From JAJYZP01 sp049964535 (GTDB lineage Bacteria; Actinomycetota; Acidimicrobiia; Acidimicrobiales; Acidimicrobiaceae), in the NCBI GenBank assembly GCA_049964535.1, contig JBMFXG010000058.1, forward strand, positions 1-13,525: 13,525 bases of DNA, written 5' to 3'. The notes beneath the pieces were generated by a model, which had not been told where the DNA came from, searched no databases, and was given only the letters and a program-made list of their open reading frames with translations. Positions within the stretch are counted from its first letter, which is position 1; the number at the start of each line of letters is the position of its first letter. Position numbers and translations under genes: made by a program. Of this stretch, positions 1 to 7,682 are shown piece by piece.

Positions 1-1824
1 GGCCTTGTGAGCTACGTTGGGGTATTTTTTGGATTCTTTCTCTCTTCCATTGTGTCTGTTCGGGCCCTTGGTTGGCTCTCGTGTGAGGTCGTGCTTGCTT
101 TGGCGATCACGGCATTGATGCGTACGACGATCTTTTTTCGTTCGCCCGAGCAGAAGTTTCGCTCCATGTCGAACGGCTTTGAAGTGCGAGCTCGTCTCGT
201 AGCCGTCGCCGCTCTCAAGGTACTCCAAGAGCCAACCCCCAAGTCTTACCAGCAACTCCAGCGCAACACCGTTGCATTGAATGAGGCGGGACTCATGGTC
301 GAGTCTGCGCTCGGAGTAGCGGAAGGATCCGTGAGGGGTTCAGTGTCTGTACTTCGTCAGAGTCTCTTTGATCTGGAGCTCTCGCTTTCAAATATTGCAC
401 GATTTGTTGCCAGACTCGGTCGTCTCGAGATTGATCCGGAGGCTAGAGAGGACCTCACTGCGCTCCTTCACGATATTGCCGCCTCCGAAGATCGGACCTT
501 GCGGACCGACCGCACGTTACTTGTTGAACGGTTCCGAAGCGCTGATCCAGACCTCAGCAAGGAAGATTCCATGATTCGCAGACGGCTTGCTGACTCGCTC
601 GACCACTATCTCGATGCGCTGAGTCGATTGCGGAGGGAAGCTGCGGTACCTCATTTCCAAGATGAACACGGTTTTACTTCCCCAGTGGTCCTGCGGGGTG
701 GCTTTCTCCCTGGGTCAAGTGAGGTGAGTGCTCACGTTTCAGAGCTCTCGAAGAACTCATCGATACTGCATCGTGGACTACGCCCCGAGGTGCGTGCTGC
801 GATTCAGATCACCTTGGCCTCAGCCTTGGCGATCGTTGTCGGAGATGCCCTTGATCCACAACGGTTCTACTGGGCGCCACTTGCAGCACTGCTGTGCTTT
901 ATGGGTGCCAATACTGCTGCGGAGCAGGTAATCAAGGGTCTTAATCGTGTGGTGGGGACGATCGCTGGGATCGTAGTGGGATACGCTATCGTGGTCGGAC
1001 TAAGGCCACATGGTCTCCTTATCGGTGCGATGATGCTCCTCTTTCTCTTCCTTGGGCTCTATCTGCTTCGAGTGAGCTATCTCTTCATGGCTTTTGGGGT
1101 CACCGTTGCGCTCTCGTTGCTGTACTCGGTGCTCTCCGAGCTCACAGCTCAATTGCTTGTGATCCGGTTAGAAGAGACGATGGCGGGAGCAGCGAGCGCC
1201 ATCGTTGTTGCGCTCGTAGTAGTGCCACTGAGCTCTCGTCGAGTCTTTGATTTTGCTGTCGTTCGCTTTGTCAACGATGGGGGCCGATATATCGCTGCCT
1301 TAGCCGACCGCGTACCTCCGGGTGATCTCGTCGATCTCGCGAGGCGCGTTGATGCAGACTTTCAGACGCTTCGTACGGTCGGGCGCTCGATGCGCGGCTT
1401 CGGTGTCGGCATCCATCTCGACACCAGTGAACGGCTCACCGGTCGTAGTTACGCTCTCTCCAACTACCTTCAGATGCTCTCGGAGGATCTGCATCGGATT
1501 CAGTTCTCTAGTCTCGCTGCGGATATGGCCATGCGCGAAGGACTGCTGCACTTGGCACGGTCGTTTGTGCTGGTAGCGAAGGCCCTTCAAGGGAGGGTGG
1601 ATGCTCCATATGAACGGTCTGCACATCTTTTCGAGGCGATCCGTGACGAGCGCGCGTTAGCCAGTGGCGATGGTGTGAGCAAAGAGGTGGAGGAGGATGG
1701 TTCCGTAGTCGTACTCAGTGATCTCATGCTGATCGACGGTGCCCTTGCGGCACTCGCAGATGTTGTAAAGGTCGAATTTCTCGGTACTCGTGACGACGCT
1801 CCGAGCGCGAACCTTCGAAGTTGA
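1..1824 (+). CDS. FUSC-family membrane protein, 5' end cut by window edge
   Basis: The frame is open back to base 1, so the true start lies outside the window. A GTG at base 7 is only the first possible start inside it. The visible product (about 607 residues) has a hydrophobic N-terminal block (about residues 1-45 from that GTG), then a long charged cytoplasmic region (about 46-260). A second hydrophobic bundle follows (about 265-405), opening with RPEVRAAIQITLASALAIVV and containing several Gly/Ala/Val-rich helices, and then a C-terminal cytoplasmic domain of about 200 residues. This two-bundle layout is that of the FUSC family (aromatic-acid exporter/YccS-like proteins), usually about 700 residues, so roughly 100 residues are missing. 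The family is thought to export aromatic or other weak acids; the substrate here cannot be read. It is separated by 200 bp from cysK and is probably a separate transcription unit. The family call is good, the substrate unknown. Confidence 0.82.
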   Translation, partial: GLVSYVGVFFGFFLSSIVSVRALGWLSCEVVLALAITALMRTTIFFRSPEQKFRSMSNGFEVRARLVAVAALKVLQEPTPKSYQQLQRNTVALNEAGLMVESALGVAEGSVRGSVSVLRQSLFDLELSLSNIARFVARLGRLEIDPEAREDLTALLHDIAASEDRTLRTDRTLLVERFRSADPDLSKEDSMIRRRLADSLDHYLDALSRLRREAAVPHFQDEHGFTSPVVLRGGFLPGSSEVSAHVSELSKNSSILHRGLRPEVRAAIQITLASALAIVVGDALDPQRFYWAPLAALLCFMGANTAAEQVIKGLNRVVGTIAGIVVGYAIVVGLRPHGLLIGAMMLLFLFLGLYLLRVSYLFMAFGVTVALSLLYSVLSELTAQLLVIRLEETMAGAASAIVVALVVVPLSSRRVFDFAVVRFVNDGGRYIAALADRVPPGDLVDLARRVDADFQTLRTVGRSMRGFGVGIHLDTSERLTGRSYALSNYLQMLSEDLHRIQFSSLAADMAMREGLLHLARSFVLVAKALQGRVDAPYERSAHLFEAIRDERALASGDGVSKEVEEDGSVVVLSDLMLIDGALAALADVVKVEFLGTRDDAPSANLRS

Positions 1825-1907
1825 GTTTGCGCAAGGTCGCTCGAAGAGCTTGTAGTTGCTGGGAGAATCTCCGATTTTGAATCCTTACTCAATAACTCGG
1901 GATTAGA

Positions 1908-1937
1908 TTGACACTACAGAGTGTTGCACTCTTCGAT
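1908..1937 (+). promoter_or_regulatory. possible cysK promoter with an operator-like inverted repeat
   Basis: A perfect TTGACA lies at 1908-1913. Eighteen bases on, TTCGAT (1932-1937) is a poor -10 with three of six consensus bases. The spacer holds a perfect 6-bp inverted repeat, AGAGTG-TTG-CACTCT (1918-1932), which is where a repressor would sit. The position, about 90-115 bp before the cysK ATG, is reasonable for regulated cysteine synthesis. The -35 and the repeat are seen directly; the regulatory role is inference and no regulator can be named. Confidence 0.3.
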
Positions 1938-2024
1938 CGTTACCAAGTTGAGGAGACGTTGGAGACTAGGTCCCGAGCTTGGCATGCGAGAGAGAATTGG
2001 CCCGACGATCTATTGGAGTAGCTC

Positions 2025-2957
2025 ATGAAAATTGCAGATAATGTCACGCAGCTCGTTGGCAATACACCGCTCGTACGGATTAATCGACTCACCTCCGACG
2101 TAGGAGCAACCGTAGTTGCCAAGCTTGAGTTTTTCAATCCCGCTCACAGCGTCAAAGACCGTATCGGTGTGGCCATGATCGATGCAGCCGAGCGTGATGG
2201 CTTGATTGGTCCAGATACGGTAATAGTCGAACCAACGAGCGGGAATACGGGGATTGCCCTCGCGATGGTCTGTGCTGCTCGCGGCTATCGATGTGTGTTG
2301 ACGATGCCTGAGACTATGAGCAAGGAGCGACGTACTCTTCTGCGGGCTTATGGAGCTGAACTCGTTCTTACTCCCGGTCCTGACGGGATGGGGGGAGCTA
2401 TCGCCAAGGCGGAGGAGCTCTTGAAGGCCAACCCCAACTACTTCATGCCGCAACAGTTTGAGAATCCAGCCAACCCGGCTATCCACCGCACGACGACAGC
2501 GGAAGAGATCTGGCGCGATACTGACGGAAGCGTCGATATTGTGGTCGGAGGTGTTGGGACCGGTGGAACCGTCAGTGGAATCGGCGAAGCGCTGAAAGAG
2601 CGCAAGCCTTCTATTCAGGTGATCGCTGTGGAGCCAGCGGCATCTCCGGTTCTCTCCGGCGGAGCGAAGGGCCCACATCCACTGCAAGGCATTGGGGCCG
2701 GTTTCATCCCAAAAAACTTTGACGCCGATGTTATCGATGAGATCGTTCAGATCGAAAATGAGGTTGCCTTCTCGACGGCACGCGCCATGGCGACCCAAGA
2801 AGGGGTCCTCGTTGGCATCTCCTCAGGAGCTGCGGTGGCCGCAGCGCTCGAGATTGGGCGTCGTAGCGAGAACGCCGGCAAGCTCATCGTGGTAATTATT
2901 CCATCTTTTGGTGAGCGATATCTTTCAACAGCCCTCTACGCCGGCCTGGACGAGTAA
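2025..2957 (+). CDS. cysK: cysteine synthase A (O-acetylserine sulfhydrylase)
   Basis: This PLP enzyme replaces the acetyl group of O-acetyl-L-serine with sulfide to give L-cysteine in the cytoplasm. The 310-residue product has the usual CysK length and landmarks: VGNTPLVRI near the N terminus (11-19), the PLP lysine K44 in NPAHSVKDR, the substrate loop PTSGNTG (70-76), the phosphate-binding GVGTGGT (about 176-182), and a late GISSGAA motif whose Ser contacts the PLP ring nitrogen. The ATG at 2025 is supported by GGAG at 2015-2018, six bases upstream. The cysE gene follows after 9 bp, so the two are almost certainly co-transcribed and supply consecutive steps. No residues look lost. It could also accept other nucleophiles or O-phosphoserine, as some actinobacterial relatives do, but the adjacent cysE favours O-acetylserine. 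Confidence 0.96.
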   Translation: MKIADNVTQLVGNTPLVRINRLTSDVGATVVAKLEFFNPAHSVKDRIGVAMIDAAERDGLIGPDTVIVEPTSGNTGIALAMVCAARGYRCVLTMPETMSKERRTLLRAYGAELVLTPGPDGMGGAIAKAEELLKANPNYFMPQQFENPANPAIHRTTTAEEIWRDTDGSVDIVVGGVGTGGTVSGIGEALKERKPSIQVIAVEPAASPVLSGGAKGPHPLQGIGAGFIPKNFDADVIDEIVQIENEVAFSTARAMATQEGVLVGISSGAAVAAALEIGRRSENAGKLIVVIIPSFGERYLSTALYAGLDE

Positions 2958-2966
2958 GAGCCCCAC

Positions 2967-3743
2967 ATGACTGGAGTTTTGCGATCGCTACGCCTAGACG
3001 CAGATGCGGCGTTAGCTCGGGATCCTGCCGCTCGAAACAGGAGGGAGATAGTGCTCCTCTACCCGGGCTTTCACGCTATCGTCTGCTACAGGGTTGCGCA
3101 TGAGTTGTGGTTGAGGGGCCACAAGATGACAGCGAGAGTGATTTCGGCCTTGGCCTATCGATGGACTCAGGTTGACATTCACCCGGGAGCCACGATCGGA
3201 GAAGGTCTCTTTATCGATCATGCGTCTGGAGTCGTCATCGGTGAGACGACCGTGATTGGACGTGACGTAACCCTCTACCATCAGGTCACACTTGGTGGTA
3301 GAGGGAACGGGACCGGCAAGCGTCATCCAACGATCGGTGATCGGGTCATCGTCGGTGCGGGAGCGCGAGTTCTCGGCCCAATCACTGTGGGTGATGACGC
3401 GAGAATCGGAGCCAATGCCGTCGTTGTGAAGGAAGTTCCGTCCGATGCCGTCGTCGTAGGGGTACCTGGACAGGTCGTGTCGAGGTCTGACGAGCGCTCT
3501 GAACGTCAAGTACGTTCTGAGCGTCATCGAGGAAACCACGTTGTCGCAGGGGGTCGGTCCACTACCAATGATCATCGGGGTCGAACAGAGGATCTCGTTC
3601 TCCCTGATGCACTCGGGGATGGACTTCGGTCACTGATGGTTCGAGTTGACGAGCTCGAGACGGTGCTCGTTGGACACGTTGATAGCGACGGAATACGACC
3701 TCAACAGGACGGATCCTGGCGCGGCGAAGACTTCTCAATCTGA
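2967..3743 (+). CDS. cysE: serine O-acetyltransferase with a long C-terminal tail
   Basis: Transfers acetyl from acetyl-CoA to L-serine, giving the O-acetylserine used by the preceding cysK. The N-terminal helical part is short (residues 1-68), as in the Bacillus/actinobacterial type rather than the longer E. coli protein. Hexapeptide-repeat left-handed beta-helix spans about 69-171, with catalytic-site residues D70, H85 (IDHASGVVIGET) and H120 (GKRHPTIGD) all present. The core closes at about VPGQVV (166-171). Residues 172-258 form an extra tail: an Arg/Ser/Glu-rich stretch with SER repeats, then a segment beginning LPDALGDGLRSLMVRVDELE that looks like a short coiled coil. The tail may form oligomers or bind CysK, but the exact C-terminal Ile used by CysK-binding CysE proteins should be judged cautiously, although this protein does end in Ile. 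ATG 2967 lies 9 bp after the cysK stop with little Shine-Dalgarno, suggesting translational coupling. Confidence 0.93.
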   Translation: MTGVLRSLRLDADAALARDPAARNRREIVLLYPGFHAIVCYRVAHELWLRGHKMTARVISALAYRWTQVDIHPGATIGEGLFIDHASGVVIGETTVIGRDVTLYHQVTLGGRGNGTGKRHPTIGDRVIVGAGARVLGPITVGDDARIGANAVVVKEVPSDAVVVGVPGQVVSRSDERSERQVRSERHRGNHVVAGGRSTTNDHRGRTEDLVLPDALGDGLRSLMVRVDELETVLVGHVDSDGIRPQQDGSWRGEDFSI

Positions 3744-3747
3744 GCAA

Positions 3748-3768
3748 GAGGAGACGGTTGATCTCCTC
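3748..3768. terminator. hairpin between convergent cysE and diguanylate cyclase genes
   Basis: GAGGAGA (3748-3754) pairs perfectly with TCTCCTC (3762-3768) around a 7-base loop. It sits 4 bp past the cysE stop and 27 bp past the end of the opposing gene, so it may stop transcription from both sides. There is no T-tract on either side, so it is not a canonical intrinsic terminator; the role is inferred from position. Confidence 0.45.
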
Positions 3769-3795
3769 AGTGCATCAGACGCAACCGTGACGGTA

Positions 3796-5496
3796 CTACT
3801 GCGCCAGAACCACGGTATTTCGGCCCGAATGTTTTGCTCGATACATCGCCTCATCAGACATGCGGAGGAGGGTCTCCGCAAATCGCTGCGTACTTCCCCG
3901 AAGCGAGGTAGTACCGAGATTCATCGTAGCGACTCCGATGGATGCAGTAATGGAGAGCGTAAGGTCATGATTCAAAGCGATGGGTGTCGTGCTGATGACC
4001 TTCCGCAAGTTCTCCGCCACCTCCTTAGCGCCTAATTCATCGGTGTCGGGTAGGAGTACAACGAACTCCTCCCCGCCGAATCTTGCGAGGTAGTCCGACC
4101 TTCGAAGCTCGCTGCGAAGCATGTTGACAATTTGAATTAAGACCTGGTCGCCTTGGAGGTGTCCATGGGAGTCGTTGATATCTTTGAAGTGATCGAGGTC
4201 GACGAAGAGCGCCGATATCGAGCTGCGTCGGTCTCGACACTCTCGCATAGTAGAGCGAAGTGTTGCCGTGAGTGCTCGGCGATTTGGGAGACCGGTTAGG
4301 GCATCTGTCTCGGCTATCAAAGTGAGGCGGCGATACTGTTGAACCTGCAGGACTGCCTCTGCGCACTGGTCCGCAAAGAATTCGAGTGCCTCGATATGAG
4401 AGAGATCGGGAAAGGTGCCGCTCGTAGGCTCGTCGATAGAGATCACGCCGAGCAACTCCTCTTCTCGACCGATCAGCGGAATATTGAGCGAATCGAGCGC
4501 GTGCCATTGGCCATCGACCCAATTTCCGTCTGGATCTGGAGCGCTCATCGTGGCGGCAAGTTCATCAGGAATCTGAAATTTTCGATGATCGTAGAGATAC
4601 GACCTGCTGAGCCTCATCGCGGGCTGCATGAGTGGCGCAAAAGTCGTGAGAGGAACCGGTGTATCCCGAAGACGTCGATCTTCTTCAGCGCTGAGGCCAT
4701 AGGTAGCTCGAACGAGCAGTGTGTCCCTCGTGTCATCACTGAGGTAGAGCGCTACCCGTTTGAAGCCACCGGCTACCGCCATGGTCTGTACGATCGTCGC
4801 CAACATGTCGTCGAGCTGTGACTCCCGCTTGAGCGATGTCGAAGCTGCAAACAGTTGAGCAATCTGTTGTCGTTGGGCCTCAAGGATGCGCAGCTGAGCA
4901 GTGGCGTTTGCTCGTGCTCGGAGTAGCTCCAGTGCGGCGCTTCCCAAGAGAGCAAACGTCTCTAGGAGGATGGCACGGTCAGCTGAGGGGAGTTTGCCGT
5001 CGAGTGGATCGTCAGGACAGAGTAGGCCAATCACTTCTCCGTTTGGCGCATGGAGTGGCGAGAAGAGTACGGAGGATGGATGCCATTCGCTAGAGCTGAC
5101 CGACGGGCTGGTAGGGACGATGAAGCCGAGTTCAACGAACTTCTGGGCGAGCTCTGTTCGCCCATCTAACCACAAGATGTTCCCGAGGCGTTCCGATTGA
5201 CCTTGAATCTGAGCGAATCGCTCCTGAGGGAGTTCGTACTCGTCAAGCTCCGTTGAGCTATGGGTAGCGGCTCGATCGTGAAGCACCCGAGGTCGAAAAA
5301 TTCCATCAGGGTCAAGCATTGCGATCGTGCAGAGGCCGAATCCAATCTGGTTACAGACGGTAGCTGCGATGAAACTGAGTAGTTCCTGCTCTTCTGTGAA
5401 ACGCTGGAGGAGTTGGGCGAGATCGAGGAGCGAGCGCAGTTGCAACAGCGCCCGAGACTCTCCAGGTCCACTCTGATCCTCTGTTGCCGGTTTCAC
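3796..5496 (-). CDS. diguanylate cyclase with two GAF domains (GAF-GAF-GGDEF)
   Basis: Makes the second messenger c-di-GMP from two GTP; the two GAF domains are predicted sensors of an unknown ligand. Numbered from the GTG at 5496 (566 residues): GAF 1 about 20-200, a helical linker, GAF 2 about 225-385, GGDEF about 395-560. The GGDEF domain opens with ETDALTGLPNRR and has the metal-binding FVDLDHFKDIND. Its active site GGEEF (about 474-478) is a catalytically competent variant, and the inhibitory I-site RRSD (about 465-468) lies five residues upstream, so product feedback is expected. No membrane segment or EAL domain is present. The frame is open to a TTG at 5595 (599 residues), but the GTG at 5496 has GGAG about 8 bases upstream and starts just before the conserved part, so I prefer it. 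The gene converges on cysE; no target of the c-di-GMP is visible nearby. Confidence 0.92.
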   Translation of the reverse strand: MKPATEDQSGPGESRALLQLRSLLDLAQLLQRFTEEQELLSFIAATVCNQIGFGLCTIAMLDPDGIFRPRVLHDRAATHSSTELDEYELPQERFAQIQGQSERLGNILWLDGRTELAQKFVELGFIVPTSPSVSSSEWHPSSVLFSPLHAPNGEVIGLLCPDDPLDGKLPSADRAILLETFALLGSAALELLRARANATAQLRILEAQRQQIAQLFAASTSLKRESQLDDMLATIVQTMAVAGGFKRVALYLSDDTRDTLLVRATYGLSAEEDRRLRDTPVPLTTFAPLMQPAMRLSRSYLYDHRKFQIPDELAATMSAPDPDGNWVDGQWHALDSLNIPLIGREEELLGVISIDEPTSGTFPDLSHIEALEFFADQCAEAVLQVQQYRRLTLIAETDALTGLPNRRALTATLRSTMRECRDRRSSISALFVDLDHFKDINDSHGHLQGDQVLIQIVNMLRSELRRSDYLARFGGEEFVVLLPDTDELGAKEVAENLRKVISTTPIALNHDLTLSITASIGVATMNLGTTSLRGSTQRFAETLLRMSDEAMYRAKHSGRNTVVLAQ

Positions 5497-5612
5497 CGTA
5501 GTAGCTCCGTGGTTAGTGCCGAAACCCGTATTCTTACTTTCGCACGTTGAGTTGCTTGACGCAGCATCGACCTTCGACGTTAGAACTCTACACAATAGAA
5601 GTGAATCTTGCT

Positions 5613-5652
5613 CCTCGCTTGCGAATTTGCTGCGAGCGAGGATCTTTTCTTC
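5613..5652 (+). terminator. strong stem-loop with T-rich tail, on the plus strand
   Basis: CCTCGCTTGC (5613-5622) pairs with GCGAGCGAGG (5632-5641) over 10 bp around a 9-base loop. The only non-Watson-Crick pair is T5620/G5634, which is a stable G-U in plus-strand RNA but an A/C mismatch in minus-strand RNA. It is followed by ATCTTTTCTTCT, as in an intrinsic terminator reading rightward. Both flanking genes are on the minus strand, so this would block antisense transcription entering the membrane-protein gene. On the minus strand it might only weakly separate the two genes. The structure is certain; the function is inferred. Confidence 0.5.
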
Positions 5653-5688
5653 TATTCGTAACGATTCAGCACTTGCGAATCACTCTGC

Positions 5689-6678
5689 TTATTCAACTAG
5701 CGGATGTCGTCTCGAAGTCCCGCGAAACATGCCGACGAGAGCTGTGTCGGTCCAGAACGAGAACTCGAGGCCAAGGCCGTAGAGAACCAGTGACGCTACT
5801 GCGATGGCAAAAATAAAACTCGTCGGCGAGATAGCTTCGGCGATCCACGGAAGGAGTAAGACTGCCATCGCTGGAGGATCGATCGAGGACAATACCGCCA
5901 TGAAGGCGAGCAGAACCAGCTCTGCTAGCACCACTCCGAAGGCACCAAGACCAATATGCGTCGTGATCTCACCGAGAGAGCCCGCAACGACCATAACGAT
6001 CCAGCGCTTTGCTGCATTCGATGGCCGACGCTCGGGTCGTGAGTACCACTCGTAGATGGAGACGAGGAGCGGGGGAGCGATAGCTGGCAGTGGGAGTGAG
6101 GCTCGAGCAAGAAAGATCCAAGGGACTGCGACGATCAGAAATCGAACGAGCCCGGCGGGTGGTGGACGCAGCGAGAAGAGACGATGTGCCTCGTGGACAT
6201 GAGGCTTCTTGGCCGCCACTGTGTCCATCAGCACGCTAATAGTCGCAATCGATCCGACTACGAGAAATACCGTGAGCAGGAACCACGGATCTGAGATTAG
6301 AAAAACGATTGGGAGGACTCCTGCCGAGATCGTTGGAAACAGCTCAGAGTCGAGGAAGTGAAGCGCCAAGACAATGATGATGAGCAGAATTGGTACCCCG
6401 ACGAGGGTCGGAACTCCTAGAGCCACGATTGAGACCCCAAGACCGGCGGCGATTGTCGGAAGAATGACGAGTCGCGGCCTCGAGCTCTTCCACGACTCCT
6501 TCTGGAGCACGAGCGTGCCGAGCGAGAGGGCAGCCGCCTCAGGAAAGATGGCCACCGAGGAGTTGACGACCTGTGACAGTGCGATCATTGCGCCGACGAT
6601 CAGGAACGGAAAGATCGTTCTTGGTCGCCACAGTCGCCGCCATCGCTCTAAGAGGTGTTCACCAACCATGCGCGCCAT
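5689..6678 (-). CDS. polytopic membrane protein, HPP-like two-lobe type, unknown function
   Basis: A very hydrophobic protein of 329 residues with about nine to eleven predicted membrane helices and a basic N terminus (LLERWRRLWRPR) that should be cytoplasmic. It seems to be built from two related halves. The first has FPEAAALSLGTLVLQKESW, then a Pro-containing helix and SAGVLPIVF. The second has LPAIAPPLLVSIYEW, then DPPAMAVLLLPWI. A central hydrophilic loop (about residues 150-170, with HVHEAH) joins them. This pattern reminds me of uncharacterised HPP-related membrane proteins; the family call is from memory and uncertain. ATG 6678 is chosen because GGAGG lies 8 bases upstream; the frame also has a TTG at 6693. 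The diguanylate cyclase follows after about 190 bp. Transport or a permease-like role is possible, but no substrate can be inferred. Confidence 0.72.
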   Translation of the reverse strand: MARMVGEHLLERWRRLWRPRTIFPFLIVGAMIALSQVVNSSVAIFPEAAALSLGTLVLQKESWKSSRPRLVILPTIAAGLGVSIVALGVPTLVGVPILLIIIVLALHFLDSELFPTISAGVLPIVFLISDPWFLLTVFLVVGSIATISVLMDTVAAKKPHVHEAHRLFSLRPPPAGLVRFLIVAVPWIFLARASLPLPAIAPPLLVSIYEWYSRPERRPSNAAKRWIVMVVAGSLGEITTHIGLGAFGVVLAELVLLAFMAVLSSIDPPAMAVLLLPWIAEAISPTSFIFAIAVASLVLYGLGLEFSFWTDTALVGMFRGTSRRHPLVE

Positions 6679-6775
6679 TTTTTCTTCCTCCAAGCGATGC
6701 CATCGTTAAAAAGGCCACAACCAGATGGACGTAGATACTTCCGTCGACAAACAGGTCTCCCTGCTTCACCGTCAT
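6659..6775 (-). CDS. possible 38-residue membrane peptide overlapping the next gene's start
   Basis: An ATG at 6775 opens a 38-codon frame whose stop (TGA at 6661-6659) lies 17 bases inside the membrane-protein gene. The product has a charged start (MTVKQGDLFVDG) and one hydrophobic stretch (SIYVHLVVAFLTMASLG), as in small membrane peptides. Its codons run through the downstream ribosome site and an A-run, so translation could be coupled to the next gene. No convincing Shine-Dalgarno precedes the ATG, and a frame this short can occur by chance. The alternative is that this is simply the untranslated leader of the membrane-protein gene. Confidence 0.22.
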   Translation of the reverse strand: MTVKQGDLFVDGSIYVHLVVAFLTMASLGGRKNGAHGW

Positions 6776-6923
6776 AACAAGAAAGTGGCATCCGTCTTGA
6801 TGACATCGCTGATCTCGTCGGCGCAGAACCTTCCTTACTCAGTCTAAGGAGTAGAGGTCACCCTACGGTCAAGTGGTGTTGTGGGTTAGAACTTTGAACC
6901 CAACGAGGGGAGCGCTGCCTAAG

Positions 6924-7682
6924 ATGGCGAGCGACCATAGTTGGCTCGGCCAAAGCCGAGCTCAACAGAGAGACGGAAGTATTCGAGGTATCGCTGGTAT
7001 GAGGTCAGATGGTGAGCCCCAGGTGCTCGTGGATCATCTGAAGAACTTCTTGGGATTTTGGACAGCGGATCGAAGATCGCTCGTGGTGAGCGGATGCGAG
7101 CTGCGCTCACGTCCAGGGTGGGATGGCAACGTGCGACCCTTCGTCGGGGTGATCGATCAAGATGGATTTGGAGTGCTTTCCGTCGAGAGCGCCATGGTTG
7201 CGCCTGTCCAAAGTCTCTTGAACGGATGCACTACGTACTCTCGAGGGGCCCTTGAGGGACTGCCTGCGGTGCTCGGCATGTCGGGTAAGAGTGTTTTTGA
7301 GGGAGTTTTTCGCTACTGCTTTGCTCCGCGTCGCTTTGACCGTCTCGGAGAGTGGTTTGACGCGTCGGCAGCCATCGTTCCGCAATGGTTGCACCCCTTC
7401 GGCGGCGAGGTGCTACTCGCTCTCGACGAGGACAAGAAGTACCTTGGAGGCGTTGGGATCAAGCGTCACGACGAGTTCGGTCGTGAGATTGCCGTGGTGA
7501 CTGAGGAAGCTGCGCGCGGAAGAGGTATTGCGCGCTCCTTAGTGGCTCAAGCTACCGAACGCATTCTCGAGGAGGGAAGAGCGCCGACCTACCTCCACGC
7601 TCCTGGAAACCTCGCGTCTGCGCGTGTCGCAGAGTCAGTCGGTTTCTTAGATCGCGGCTGGAAGATCGTCGGTATTGGCTAG
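6924..7682 (+). CDS. GNAT-family N-acetyltransferase
   Basis: The C-terminal third carries a GNAT fold. The acetyl-CoA pyrophosphate loop is RGRGIA (about 198-203 from ATG 6924), preceded by the strand EIAVVTEEAARG and followed by a helix and the closing motif NLASARVAESVGF (about 229-241), typical of the N-x-x-S...GF end of this fold. The N-terminal 150 residues (with PGWDGNVRPFVGVID) are not a GNAT core I recognise and may be a degenerate second GNAT-like half or substrate domain. The acceptor substrate is unknown. The frame is open to GTG 6873 (269 residues), but ATG 6924 is preceded by GGGGAG at 6907-6912 (11 bases away, rather long) and gives 252 residues. Start choice is uncertain. It diverges from the membrane-protein gene and has no obvious operon partner. 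Confidence 0.82.
   Translation: MASDHSWLGQSRAQQRDGSIRGIAGMRSDGEPQVLVDHLKNFLGFWTADRRSLVVSGCELRSRPGWDGNVRPFVGVIDQDGFGVLSVESAMVAPVQSLLNGCTTYSRGALEGLPAVLGMSGKSVFEGVFRYCFAPRRFDRLGEWFDASAAIVPQWLHPFGGEVLLALDEDKKYLGGVGIKRHDEFGREIAVVTEEAARGRGIARSLVAQATERILEEGRAPTYLHAPGNLASARVAESVGFLDRGWKIVGIG

Noticed and set aside
1862..1878. Short GGAG-AAT-CTCC hairpin followed by GATTTT after the FUSC gene
   Set aside because: Only a 4-bp stem, too weak to call a terminator.
2010..2798. 262-codon minus-strand open frame
   Set aside because: It lies fully antisense to cysK, whose product has all family motifs; it is a shadow frame.
3012..3575. 187-codon minus-strand open frame
   Set aside because: Antisense shadow of cysE with low-complexity composition.
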